Shown: piece by piece, positions 1 to 10,942 of the stretch
Layout of the letters: every line of letters starts with the position of its first letter
Position numbering within the stretch: the stretch's first letter is position 1
Origin: Chara braunii
Taxonomy: Eukaryota > Streptophyta > Charophyceae > Charales > Characeae
Assembly (NCBI GenBank): GCA_003427395.1
Contig: BFEA01000007.1
Coordinates: forward strand, 7,081,922-7,125,209
Direction of reading: 5' to 3'
DNA: 43,288 nt
Made by a program: the position numbers and the translations under genes
Notes under the pieces: generated by a model
What the model saw: only the letters and a program-made list of their open reading frames with translations
What the model was told of the DNA's origin: nothing
Database searches by the model: none

Positions 1-55
1 CGCGCGGGAGAAGGCGCAGCGGCGGCAGCGCACACACACACACATAGTTCTTCTT

Positions 56-97
<42 letters not shown>

Positions 98-130
98 ACG
101 TTCACATAGAAATATTAAAAGGTCCCGGAA

Positions 131-162
<32 letters not shown>

Positions 163-430
163 TTTCCATTCCTTGATTGTTTCTTTAGGACACAAAAGAA
201 AAAGAAAAAAAAAAAACTTAAAAATAAGAATACAAAGAACTGCCAACCAAAAATCCCTCCCCCTCCAAAAAACTTTTTTTTTTATTTTTTTTTTGAATTT
301 CTCTTCTTCACCTTTTCTGTTTTTTATTTTTTATAATTTTAAAAACTTGTCTTTTTCCAAAAAAAAAAAGTAAGGTTGTAGGGATTAAAAATCCCTACAA
401 CCCTATATTTTTTTATTTTTTTTTTACCCA
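1..430. repeat. Microsatellites and A/T-rich low-complexity DNA
   Basis: The stretch holds (CA)n at 31-44, (CT)n at about 52-73, (CA)n at about 72-99, (TA)n at about 135-162, and long A and T runs from 200 to 430. No coding signal is visible. The Lys/Phe-rich open frame crossing 173-373 only reflects the A and T runs. Confidence 0.9.
374..402. repeat. 13-bp perfect inverted repeat with a 3-nt loop
   Basis: Arm GGTTGTAGGGATT (374-386), loop AAA, then its exact complement at 390-402. It lies between an A run and a T run, just beyond the 3' edge of the gag pseudogene. A hairpin of this shape could be a miniature element end, a structured RNA or chance in biased DNA. No function is assigned. Confidence 0.6.
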
Positions 431-434
431 TTAT

Positions 435-1901
435 TTAATTCAGAAAAACTATGGTTAATTCGCGGAAGCGGACCAGGTCGGTCGTGGACGCGGCCGTATA
501 TTCGGCCGCCATCCGAGCTGGACACCGCGGACGCGTCCACGGGTGTTTCATAGCGTCCTCTGCCAAATCCTCGTCTGCCTTCTTGGCCACCTTGACTTCC
601 GACGCAGCCCAATCCCTGTTTCCTCCTCCGTCGGAGTTACTGCCAGCATTTCCTCTACCGCCTCCTCCGCGACCACCATTTCCTTGACCATTTCCCCATC
701 CTTGACCTTGTCCGCGTTCGCCGCCTTGATTCCCTTGGGATCCTTGTTGCGCTGATTGTCGGGGCTGACTTGGTTGCGGGTTTGGTTGACTTGCCTGCTG
801 AGCTTGGGGCCCTGAAAACCCGCAAGAGGCCACACTCATCGGAGCCCCTCTATAGGGTTCATATTGTCCACTCACTAGCCATGGCGTATAGGGATTATAC
901 CCAGGCCAAGGGCTCGGAGACCCTTAGCCTGGCCACTGCCCATAGGGCGCTTGCTCAGTTTGTGTGGGCCCCATTATCGCATTTTGGCCATGTGACTCAG
1001 GCGGTGGCATCACCGTTGCTTGGGAACTTTGGCCCCTACCTGAGCCTTGTCCCCCTTGGACCATCTTTTTGGCCTTTCTTTGAGCCTTTGTTAGCCTCTT
1101 AGGCTCAGACTCTTCTTCTTCTTCCTCCTCTTCTTACTGTTCCCTTACCACGACTTTCTTTGCTCTTCCCTGGACTTGTGTCACTGCCAGTACCTTTTTC
1201 GGAGCATTTGACTCTTTTGCGGACTCGAGCTGGGCCACTACCTCCTCAACGACTTTCTTAAGGTCCTTGCCACCACTTGTTGTGGCGTCCAAGGCCTTCC
1301 TCTTCTTCCTTGCTTGTCGCATCTGGAAGTGGTCCACTTGCTCCAACTTCCCATCTATTACGCTATCTTTTATTGTGACCCATATTAGTTTCTTCCGTAG
1401 GGCGCCTTTCTTTGTCAGTGCAGATGTCTGGAAATTTGTTAAGTGTCGTAGGAAAGACTCACACTGCTCTTCTTCCGCCATGCCCGAGACTTTCCTTACC
1501 ATTTTCTCAAAGGCGGTAGCGAATGTACCCACCGTGGTGAACTCGCATTGTGTAACGTTTTCAGCTCTGCTTTCGTTAGCAGACCATCTCCCAACTTGAA
1601 GAGCCTTTGCATGTCTTTGAAACTCTCCCAAACCCGCCGCCGCTCCTGCAACTACCTTCATTATTTCGGGCCGAATTTGCCATCAGACGTACCTAAGCAA
1701 TAATTTGAACTTATCCGCCTCGGATGCCTCACTAGTGATTTGCTCAAACAACTCCAGCCACTCAGACACCTTCTCTCCTTTGAATAGAAAGATGTCAACC
1801 TAAGGTATTTGCAGCCTCGCCAGCTCCCTCTTCTCTACCGCTTTGACAATATCCTCCGACGTTGCGGTCGGGCCTCGCCCAATTCCATCAGCATCAGCCA
1901 T
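435..1901 (-). pseudogene. gag: Gag pseudogene of LTR retroelement 1
   Basis: One minus-strand frame runs from ATG 1901-1899 to TAA 437-435 and is broken only by stop codons: TAG 1802-1800, TGA 1685-1683, TAA 1136-1134 and TAA 926-924. Read through, it encodes about 485 residues. The N-terminal part has a capsid-like block (VDIFLFKGEKVSEWLELFEQ), followed by a helical capsid-like region, a Lys/Glu-rich linker with a run of Glu, and a Gln/Gly/Arg-rich C-terminus with GGRGGGGRG. Gag would package the element RNA in the cytoplasm. No CCHC knuckle is visible, so the nucleocapsid role may rest on the Gly/Arg tail or lie beyond the left break near 430. The ATG lies 395 nt downstream of the primer-binding site, as expected for a 5' leader. 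No pol follows: coding similarity ends where microsatellite DNA begins. The Gag assignment is by family style and position, not by a search. Confidence 0.6.
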
Positions 1902-2295
1902 TTCTATACCCTTTCTTAAATCTTGTTGGATGCAATAAAATAACTCATTAACAATTTGTTAACTCTCTACACCCTTTATCTCTGCCATACCTAATCATTC
2001 CTCCTCTTTCTCACGTAAATGCAATTACACACCCTTCTACTAATTATTACTACTTACTCAGGAACACGTATATTCTCAATCATACGCACAATCAGATACT
2101 TTTATTACATATGTTACCTTTAGTGTCATGACTCGCTTTACTGTATATGTTTCTCTTCATCGGCTTAATCCAATAGACTGTCAGAACCTATCATATCGGC
2201 CAGATAAAAAAATATATATATATATTGTTTTGCCTCGACCACCAACCTGCACTTAACCTGGGTTTGTTCACTAAGAACCCCGGTAGACAGTCAAG
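1902..2295 (-). other. 5' leader of retroelement 1
   Basis: Lies between gag and the primer-binding site on the minus strand. No ORF is visible. The part next to the primer site (about 2,225-2,295) is related to the equivalent stretch left of LTR C (about 20,805-20,860), which supports the two elements belonging to one family. Confidence 0.5.
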
Positions 2296-2315
2296 ATTCC
2301 CTGGCAAACGTGTCA
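2296..2315 (-). promoter_or_regulatory. Degenerate tRNA-Asp primer-binding site of element 1
   Basis: On + it reads attccctggcaaacgtgtca, a degraded match to the 3' end of plant tRNA-Asp. Two bases (cc) separate it from the TGTC that opens LTR A at 2,318, exactly as in the better preserved copy at 20,997-21,015. The site would prime minus-strand DNA synthesis. Confidence 0.5.
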
Positions 2316-3317
2316 CCTGTCAAGCGCATTGGTCCCGCTGGGGTACCCTCCCAGCCACGTCACACAAGACTTTGCAGGACTCCGTTGCAGAGCGTTTTGC
2401 CGCTCCGACCGAGTGCGCCAGGCATACCTCTCGTGAACCCCTACGACAGGATAGAGTCTCGCGAGGTACAACTTACCTCCACTTGCCGGAGTTGTCACCA
2501 TCCCTTGGGTGGGTGTATCCCCGCCGAGCTACCGAACCACATGTGAAGGTTTTCCGTATGCAATCGTAGAGGTGACCCGACCGAGGGCGTTTTCTCGTTC
2601 GATGTACCATACGGGGCACCTGTGGTCTTACCCCTCTATCGGACCCACAAGTGAACCGATGCATTGGGGGGCTGAAGTCCCAAGCACGACTTGTCGTCGT
2701 TCGACTAGGACGCATTCCACTCACCATACTTTACAAAAAATAACTGAATACATTAAAAAAAATAAAATTTTCCTAGTCCCTTCAGTATCCAACCCATAAC
2801 TTTTCAACACGGAAATCAATAAGGCGTCGAGCGCGAGACTTAAAATAAAATCGCGTGAGTGCATATGTTTTTCTCATATCGACTAACCATACAAGCATAC
2901 ACAAGCAATCGCTACGATGGAGTAGTATGTAGTACCCATAATCACATGATCCTCGATAGACTTGAGGGTCATGTTCAACTCTCAAGTGTCGACTGACACG
3001 CTCCTTAAGGGGTTAATCTCTCAACGCTAGACAACCGCCAATCACCACACCCTCTTCTGCACCCAGCGGAGAGTGGGTGGTACAAAGGTTCCGGCCTGTG
3101 AGGGCAGTCAACTCTCGTGGCCTTGGAGACAAGCTCCATCATCTAGGGCCTGGAGAGAAATCAAGGGTTCGACTTTGATGTCTGACACAGACTCCAACGT
3201 CCAAGTTTGAAAGCTCTAAAAAGCAAAAGATAAAAGGGGGTCTCAATTTTCCCTCAAGGGCATAATATGTTCAACCCTTTCACATGGCCACAGTAGGTCG
3301 TGCGGACACTCAAAGTG

Positions 3318-3350
3318 CATATATATGCGGATATATATGTATATACCTAT
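3318..3350 (-). promoter_or_regulatory. TA-rich block, possible core promoter of LTR A
   Basis: Alternating TA-rich sequence (catatatatgcggatatata) about 1 kb inside LTR A. A similar TA-rich block sits at the same place in LTR B (9,632-9,660), each preceded by a shared cacagtaggycg motif. Position and conservation fit a TATA-type promoter on the minus strand, but simple-repeat bias is an alternative. Confidence 0.2.
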
Positions 3351-3803
3351 GCGAGGGTTTATGAAATATGAGGTGATCACTTTTCAAAATCACTATGGGA
3401 TTCCCTTCAGCCATTGTAGTTATGCTAACAAAGGGAAGTTTGCGTGGCATCAGATGATCACTCTCACAACAGTTGTGTGGCTTGTCCATCCATATTCACA
3501 CAATACTCAGACTATCACAAAACTCAATTCAAAGATCTTACAAGCATACATGCAATCACACAAAATTCAAACAACAACATCACACACTCTAAGAGAGTCA
3601 ACTTGCTGCGTTCTGTGACCCACACCCTGCCTTATGCATACAAGCCCCAACCATTTTCCACCATCCCTCAATAAAGATACTCATCTTTAAAAATTGCCAC
3701 TTAGAAAGAAAACTGGGTGAAAATCCCAAGAAACACAAAAACCCATAAGAGCCAAGGACTTAGGTTGAGATGCCGAAGCAGAGAAGTTGTGTCACAAACC
3801 GAC

Positions 3804-3845
3804 CTGTTACCAAAAGATAACAGAAGAGTGATCCTTTAAGGGATC
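3804..3845. repeat. Adjacent hairpin pair in LTR A
   Basis: First hairpin: CTGTTA (3804-3809) with TAACAG (3818-3823). Second: GATCC (3830-3834) with GGATC (3841-3845). LTR B has the same two hairpins in the same order with changed but still complementary stems (10,049-10,087). Confidence 0.6.
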
Positions 3846-4082
3846 GGGCCAATCAATTTGAGCCTTCAATCGAACATGTAAACCTGCATCACAGTACAGG
3901 CCAAAAGAGACAAAATACTATGTTCAAGACAGATGGAGGGCAAACACCACTTCATAGCTTACCTCCTTTACTAATGTTCACCTTACCTCCCTCATAAGCC
4001 ATCGAGAACTTTCGCACCACCTTGCCAAAGTTTTCCTTAGCAGAGAATAAGCAAAGAATAATCTAACTCTCCAAATTCTAGA

Positions 4083-4230
4083 AAATTTCGGCAGCGCTTT
4101 TCATAGGAAAAGTGTCTTTTCGGAATTTTCATGAGCCCAAAAGTGACTAACTCTTTTAAATTTGTAGAACTTTTGGCAGCGTTTCCCATAGGAAAAGGAG
4201 ATTGTCAATATTTATACAAAGCTGAAAATA
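4083..4230. repeat. Two diverged copies of a cggcagcgctt repeat (LTR A)
   Basis: Copies start near 4,083 and 4,171. Each has a core like ttcggcagcgcttttcatag followed by gaaaag and an A/T-rich tail. LTR B has three copies (10,354-10,650). Confidence 0.6.
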
Positions 4231-4597
4231 GAAAGACAAAGTACAACTATACTTGGGACCAACTTGTGACACTTATTTGATAGTTAAAATTGGAGATAGT
4301 TTACACGATCCCTCTTTGAAGATGGTATCGTGAGCCAACTTCAGCTCTAACATCTAGTAAGGTCAGTCCCATGTTTATTCCAAGTTTCCCTTCCATTATC
4401 CATTTTACCTACCTATGACTCCAGCACTCAGCGAGCTTCTAAGTAACTAACGCCATCAAGAGATGTCACAAAATGAGTGTCTCTTAATCAAACATGCATA
4501 ACCAACATCTCTCTCAATCTCACATTCGCTTTGGCCAAGTAGTTTGTTAATCTTTCAATTATTTTAACCATTTACGACCCCCTTTCCTATGGCATAG

Positions 4598-5515
4598 GAT
4601 CAGACCGCCTCAACTTAAGGGTACGCCTGACCTGCCTAAGCAAGTGACTAAGGTACGGACAACTAGATTGTCCCAACTTAGGTGTATGCCTAACTTACAT
4701 GAGTGAAACGTATGTCCAGACTGCCCCAACTTAGGGGTATGTGTGGCCTAACATAAACTATGAACATAAAGCATATGACCTGACCGCCCGAAATTAGGGG
4801 TACGTCTGACTTCTGCTTAACTGACAACATGAGGCATAAGACTAGACTGCCCCAACTTAGGAGTATGTCTGCCTAGTTAGCCTTAAACGAACTTTATGTA
4901 TGGCATATGATTAGACTGCCCTAACTTACGGGTATGTCTAACCTGCCTAAACAGATATAAACGACGAATGGTTAGACTGCTCTAACATAAGGGTACGTCC
5001 AACCTACATATAACACCAACGGCATAGGGCATATCGCTAGGCCGCCCCAACTTAGGGATGCACCTAGTTAGGCTAAACGGTTTAAGTTACACAAAGCAAT
5101 GCGACCAGACCGCCCTAACTTAAGGGTACGCCTGATCTGCCTAAACAAGTTACGAACGACGTATGACTAAGCCGCCCCAACTTAGGGGTACGCATAGCCT
5201 CTATAACAAACAGTCCAAACAATCATAAATACTTTCCACAAACTTTACAATTTTCTTTCTTCTTAGGCAGATGGTCAGACCTACCCAACTTAGAGAGATA
5301 TTCAACCTTGCCTTATGTTTAAAAGGGAAAATAAAGAAGTTTTATACTAACTTTCTGCTCTTTTATGTTATCACGGACATAAGACTGAACCGCCCCAACT
5401 TAGGGGTACGTTCAGTCTGGCTGGGTTACCTTTTCATTATACTTTTTATTTGTTTTTCTTATCTTTTTGTTTTACCTGACTTATTGATTGGACCTCCCAA
5501 CTTAGGGTGTCAGCC
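4598..5515. repeat. Array of 13 inverted-repeat units, core CCCCAACTTAGGGG
   Basis: Units are centred near 4,614, 4,676, 4,731, 4,796, 4,856, 4,926, 4,988, 5,052, 5,120, 5,182, 5,288, 5,400 and 5,500. Spacing is 55-70 bp, then about 105 bp. Each is a short hairpin: a variable outer arm, CCCC, AACTTA, GGGG, then the complementary arm. The best unit has AGACTGAAC (5382-5390) pairing with GTTCAGTCT (5410-5418) around the CCCC/GGGG inner stem. Others have TTAGAC/GTCTAA (4,911-4,940), CTAGG/CCTAG (5,037-5,067) and AGAC/GTCT. The array occupies the same place in LTR A as the 10,943-11,757 array in LTR B. Confidence 0.75.
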
Positions 5516-5769
5516 TGTTAGATGCATATATATCAGTTTTTATACTCTGGGTTACCGTTAAGGCTTATGGCTGAATTTACACATAATATGAGTTTATCAT
5601 ACATACTTATCAATTTTACCTTTCAGATCATGTCCTGAATTCAAAACAAACAAAAATAGCTAGCTTTCTCAGTCATACTTGCAGGCACACAATAGCAAAG
5701 GATAGTCTAGTTTAAGAGATGGGATCACACGTGTAAAACAAATTTATACATGAGTGTTCCCTGCCACTA

Positions 5770-5990
5770 ACAGAGCTCCTGCAATCGGTGGCTAGACTCC
5801 CCACAGAGTCTTCATGAGGTCCTACGGGTTGCAGTCCCGCTTGCCGCCTGCCTCTCATAACCTTAGAGTAGACTTAGAGTAAGAGCGGCAGAAGAGTTTT
5901 CAGACGCTCGAGATACAGGAGAGGGACAAACTTAACTAGCAAGAGAAGGTCTTGCAATCTTCAATCGCCTAAGGGCCCCGCAACGGCAGC
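5770..5990. other. Conserved structured block in LTR A
   Basis: Strongly conserved with 12,060-12,290 of LTR B. It has two small hairpins: AGACTC (5794-5799) with GAGTCT (5806-5811), and CGGG (5825-5828) with CCCG (5836-5839) around a 7-nt loop ttgcagt. A second shared segment ends gggccccgcaayggcagcca. The 7-nt loop looks tRNA T-arm-like, but no complete cloverleaf can be drawn. Confidence 0.45.
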
Positions 5991-8900
5991 CAATAACGCA
6001 ACGAGATTGGTCAATTCACAGCCAGAATGCGGAATAACAGTCCCCCGATGACCCTCCAAACTGACCAAATCGGTGCTACACAGGCCATGGCTGCGTCCAA
6101 ATAGAATCTACCTCCCCTTGTGTTTTATTCAAAATGTAGTAATGAATAAGAAGAAACGCACGACACACCCAACAACAGAGCACAATAATCTCAACCAGCG
6201 CAAAGCGCTGCAATCTCAGCAATAATAAGTTCAATGGTCTCGACGATCATTAATTGCGATTTACCAACAACATTAGTCTGTCGAGGTGTTAACAACTTCA
6301 ACCTGTTTCCATATCAGTAACCTCAAACTCAGTAACGAAACTTAGAAAAGTCGGTAGCATAGTTCTGAGGAAGGTGCCAATACCTTAATCGGTATTTTGA
6401 TGTTGCTAGAGCCTCACTTGGATACATTACAACAACAATATAGGTTTCTGCAGATTAGGTAAATGACAGTAGTACTGGTGTCAACAAAAATATCGATGAC
6501 AACTATAGCAGTCATACCTGAACAGAAGTAGCACTAATCCAAAGGGTCAACCAACAGTACTGGTGAAACGACAGCGCCACACCATTCACATTCAGTAGTC
6601 GAGCGAAGTAATAGTGCCTAGTAACAATTGTTATGTCTAGTAGTGATCTTCGCAAGTTCAATGGATCACAACAATTCATATCCATGCGTCGCACCGTGAA
6701 AACAACGAACATGACTATGATTATACTCTGGAAGATGCAACAACCATTACCGCCCAGCTACTTCAATACCCTATACTGAGAATAACTCCTCAGCCAAAAC
6801 GCGGTCACGTGTACCGATACACTAGGGGCCGACGTGACCACGAAGCACACCAAGCGCAATCGGGGAAGGCCAACCCGCAGGGTCCAAGGTAGCAATGAGC
6901 ATGATTGCTCCTGTCTGAGGCGACAACTAGCTTGGCAAGCTCCTACAAACGTGACCATGAGTACGACCGCAATTCCTACTGCAAAACAATCTTGGATCAG
7001 AAGATCAAAACAAAACGCAGACTTATCCCTACAGGTGAGTACAGACACCTAGCACAATAACTAACTTGACATAACGAAGAATTCGATGTCAGGTGATGAC
7101 GAGCATAGGGTTACAACGCTTGGATGGCTGGAGTAAACAGCAAGGATGAATCTTCCCTAGAACATAGAAAGATATGTTGCTTGATGTCATCTCTCACGCC
7201 ACCTCCTTGGATAGAATGAGCAAAGTCGCAATGATTTTTTCCGCTAGAACACGCATCCGCTCCCATACCCTGCTGCTGCGCCTGCTACCTGCACCGACCG
7301 CCTGTGAGGAGAAATCCTTCACCGAAGCTCACGCAGATACACTGCCGCCTCTTTGTCGGGCTAGGGCGTCATTCAGCTCTGCAATTCTACTTTCGGTTCG
7401 TCCTGCATTACCAACATTACGCGGCTCTTTGACGATTTGGCCACGCGGCTCCAACTTCACCGCTGGATATGGAGACAACCAGGTACGACCGACAGCCTTG
7501 ACCACGACAAAGACCGTGGCCACTATGATGGATGTTGATCGATGGCGACGTGCTCCCGGATTAGGAACGAGAGGAGTATTTTGCCGCGAAGATCAGCATC
7601 CCGACAAAACCACGTGCTACAGCGCTCCGCCTTCTGCCTGAAACAAAAATGAACTTTTTGTTAGAATAGGGCTAGGTGCATTGCCAAATTTCTTTAGCAA
7701 TCGACGCCCAGTTTTTTCCTGTGGTTCAACTCCTATGCTTCATTCTTCTTGCCTATTTAGTAAACTAGGCAAACTCTCCTTCTTTTTTTTTCTTCGCAGT
7801 CTCTTTTGATTAATGTTCCACCTTATCCGCCTCCTTCGACACTTTATCCAGTAAAGCTTATCCAAACCTCCCACTCATTGCTTAACTTGCACCCGCGCAG
7901 CCCATGCATCTTACGCCGCCCAAACTACTATCCCAATGCTGAATCCGACACTATCATTGGATTCGCGATGGTAAAAAATCTCCGTTTCGTTTCCCTTCCA
8001 CGCTCAATTCCGTTCAGAGCGGCCAAGTAACACTTTCTTTCTCCTTTATTTTTCTTCACCTCCCTTCTTCCTCGTTTTCTCTCACGATCCCTCTCTCTTC
8101 TCCAATTCGTTACGGAGTGGATGCACAACGACTTTCCCTCTGCCTCTACTTCTCTCTCGTAGTTTTCCCTATCTGTCTTCGTCTTCGCTCTTAGCTAACG
8201 CAGCGGCTGCCAGCGACTGCCAGCAACTCCCGACTCTGATGAAACGATAAAGACGAACGCCGACTCTAAATAGCACCTTCCAGTAAGACCTCCTCAGCTT
8301 GCTTGGCGTGGCGAGATCTTACCAACGGTCGCTACAGAATGAACCTGGCCTAATTAGTGCGCGACACTCACTCTAGTATGAGAAGAACTAAATAAGAAGG
8401 GAGGTCGGCCTTAAAATGTCATCCTTAAGCAGACTGAGTCCAGGCAACTTGAAAATATTTGGTTTTACTCATCGAGTTTCATCACCTAGGTTCAAACGCG
8501 GTCTGTATTTCAACAGTTCAATGGTGTACTCATTGAGCTAGGCTCTTGGGTTCCGTTGTCGGGCGCATCGGTCCGGCACCGCACGAGACCCTCCCGGCCC
8601 CGTCACACAGGAGTTTGTCTAAATCCTCGTCGCGAATATACATGGAGCTTCCGCAAGCCGCTCCGGCCGAGTGCGCCAGCCATACCTCCTGCGAACCCTT
8701 ACGACAGGATAGGGCCTACGCGAGGCACGACTTACCTCCACCTTACGGGAGTTGTCACCTCCCTTCGGTGGGCGTATCCCCGCCGAACTACCAGTCCACA
8801 ATACGAAAGTTGATCAGTTGCAATCACAGAGGTGGACCAGCAGAGGGCGTTTTTCGTTCGCTGTAGCATAGGGGGTACGCGCGGTCCCACACCTCTATCG

Positions 8901-9631
8901 AACCCGCACGCGAACCGGCATCTTCGGGGGCTAAGGTCCCAAGCGCGGCTCGTCGTCGGTCGGCTACGACGTATCTCACACACATCACGCGCACACCACT
9001 CTAAAGAACATAAAAATAAAAACACACACGTACACACACCTATACATACACAGAACGACACCGAACAGACAACGTGACAACGCTCCAAGTCCCTTACTGG
9101 ACATCCCATACCTTTTCGATGTGGAAATCGGATAGGCGACACTCGCGAGACTTAGTATAAAATCGTGCGGACACAGGGCTACTCATACCGATTCGCAATG
9201 CAAACATACGCAAGCGGTCGCAATGATGACGTACTATGTAGTGCCCATAATCAAGCGGTCCCTCGTGGATCCGAGTACTCCTTATGACACTCAAGTGTCA
9301 GACTCGAATTATCGCGAAGACTTGCCACTTCACGATATTGCACGGCTGAAGGAATAGCCGTGCGGCCCTTGCGGCACTTCCGGCCCTTAGGTTGAGTGTC
9401 TCGATGGGCAGGGCAAGTAGGCTCTATGCAGGGGGTAATCCCTTCCACGCAGAGTTTAGGACCTGGGATGTCCTTGACAAGAACCTCGAATCCAGGCCCA
9501 GGACCAACGTCCGACTATAGAAACTCTAAAAAGCAAAGGCTAAATGAGAAAGTCTCATTTTCCTCAAAAACATAATCTGTTTAACCTTTACGCACGGTCA
9601 CAGTAGGCCGCACGAAAATACCCAAGCCATA

Positions 9632-9660
9632 AACATATATATATTTACATATATATATGA
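9632..9660 (-). promoter_or_regulatory. TA-rich block, possible core promoter of LTR B
   Basis: Two catatatatata tracts at the position matching 3,318-3,350 of LTR A. Same reading and same caveat: conserved in place, but simple-sequence bias could explain it. Confidence 0.2.
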
Positions 9661-10048
9661 GGTTATTTAATATAGGACGATCACTTCTCACAGGCAAAGT
9701 GAGACTCCTCTCAGCCATATATATATGTATGATCGCAGGTTGTCAATCCAAGGTCCGAAACCCCAAAACGTACATGCAATCACATCAAAGATTCAACCAA
9801 AGTTCATGCACTACACGGGGTCAACTTCAACCATTCTCTGCGCTCACACCCCTTGCTTTAACCACACAAACCTCAACCTTATCGCACATTTCCAGCAATA
9901 AAATACTCAGTACCTTTGTTAAATGACCATTCAATAAAGTCCGGGTAAAAACACAATGAAACATTTCAAACCACATGACTAAAGTCTTTCGGTTGAGTGG
10001 CAAGAGTGGATTCGAGTTGAATCGTAAACCGACGAATCGGCAACCGAC

Positions 10049-10087
10049 TTGTTATCAATGATAACAAAAGATGATCCTCGTAGGATC
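10049..10087. repeat. Adjacent hairpin pair in LTR B
   Basis: TTGTTATC (10049-10056) pairs with GATAACAA (10060-10067) over a 3-nt loop. GATCCT (10073-10078) pairs with AGGATC (10082-10087) over a 3-nt loop. The counterpart in LTR A has CTGTTA/TAACAG and GATCC/GGATC, so pairing is kept while sequence differs. Confidence 0.65.
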
Positions 10088-10353
10088 GAGCTGAATTTAG
10101 CCCAAGTCCTAAATCAATCGATTAAGAAGACCTGAAACACAAGACATACCAATCCTCAAACTAAAATCATAAGTGTATGGAGAATACAACTACATAACAC
10201 ATTCTCACCCAAGATCCTTCTATAAGCTAAGCCTAAGTCTACCCCTAAGCCAGTGCCCAAAGAAAGATAGATTCTGACAAGATCTCCTCTATACAGAGTG
10301 GATCGTCAGAATCGCCACCTGTCAAAATATATTTTAGCTCCTTTAAACTAAGA

Positions 10354-10650
10354 AAATTTCGGCTGCGCTTCCTGTAGGAAAAGTGTATTTCCAAGATTTA
10401 TATCAGCCTGAATATGAAGACATAAATAATCTTCAACTTTCCTAAGTCCAATTTTTGTCCAACTCCCTGAATTAGCAAAAAATTGGGCAGCACTCCCTTT
10501 AGAAAATGAGACTTTCCATATTTGTATTAAATCATATATAAAATTTAGACAAGTTGAACTGTGAAAGGTCAAATTTTGACTAACTCCTTGGATTTGCAGA
10601 AATTTCGGCAGCGCTTCCCGTAGAGAAAGTGGCTTACCAAAATTTATACA
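10354..10650. repeat. Three copies of a ~120-bp repeat (LTR B)
   Basis: Copies begin near 10,354, 10,478 and 10,599. Each has a tcggcwgcgcttcc-like core, a gtaggaaaagtg-like continuation and an A/T-rich tail with atttatacaaagcc. Two diverged copies occur in LTR A. Confidence 0.65.
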
Positions 10651-10942
10651 AAGCCAAGTATAACAAAAGATCTATAAAATGCAAAAATTGTCCTAAGTAA
10701 CATAAAAATTTGCTAAGAAAATGCAAAAATTTGAATTAACTCCTATCGCTCTAGCACGTGGCGAGCCTGTAAAGCAACTACCTATCAAACTGAAGCTCAA
10801 ACTAAGTAGTGATCTCACTCAGGCGCATGCAAGGCCAAACCACAAAGGTATGTACTCTCACCAGCCCAAATCATCCTTGGCAAACAATAATTCATTATTT
10901 TTCAATGATTTATCCCTTTATACCCAGCTTACATAGGGCATC

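Larger units (their letters stand above)
2318..8556 (-). mobile_element. Very long LTR (LTR A), 5' LTR of element 1
   Basis: Begins on + with TGTCAAGCGCATTGG directly after the primer-binding site, so on the coding strand it ends in CA. It aligns in order with LTR B (8,557 onward): the first 330 bp at roughly 70% by eye, a TA-rich block, a hairpin pair, cggcagcgctt repeats, a hairpin array, a structured block, and a pyrimidine-rich stretch ending near ctctcgtag (8,155-8,163 here, 13,839-13,847 in B). The last block I can align ends near 8,160, so the outer edge is uncertain and 8,200-8,556 may be flanking DNA. About 5.8-6.2 kb is extreme for an LTR. No coding region is credible inside it; open frames such as 7,174-7,641 look like chance. 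Confidence 0.5.

Noticed and set aside
5770-5850. tRNA gene
   Set aside because: A T-arm-like hairpin is present, but no acceptor stem, D-arm or anticodon arm can be drawn on either strand.
7174-7641. 155-codon plus-strand ORF
   Set aside because: Lies within LTR A, no counterpart in LTR B, composition not protein-like.
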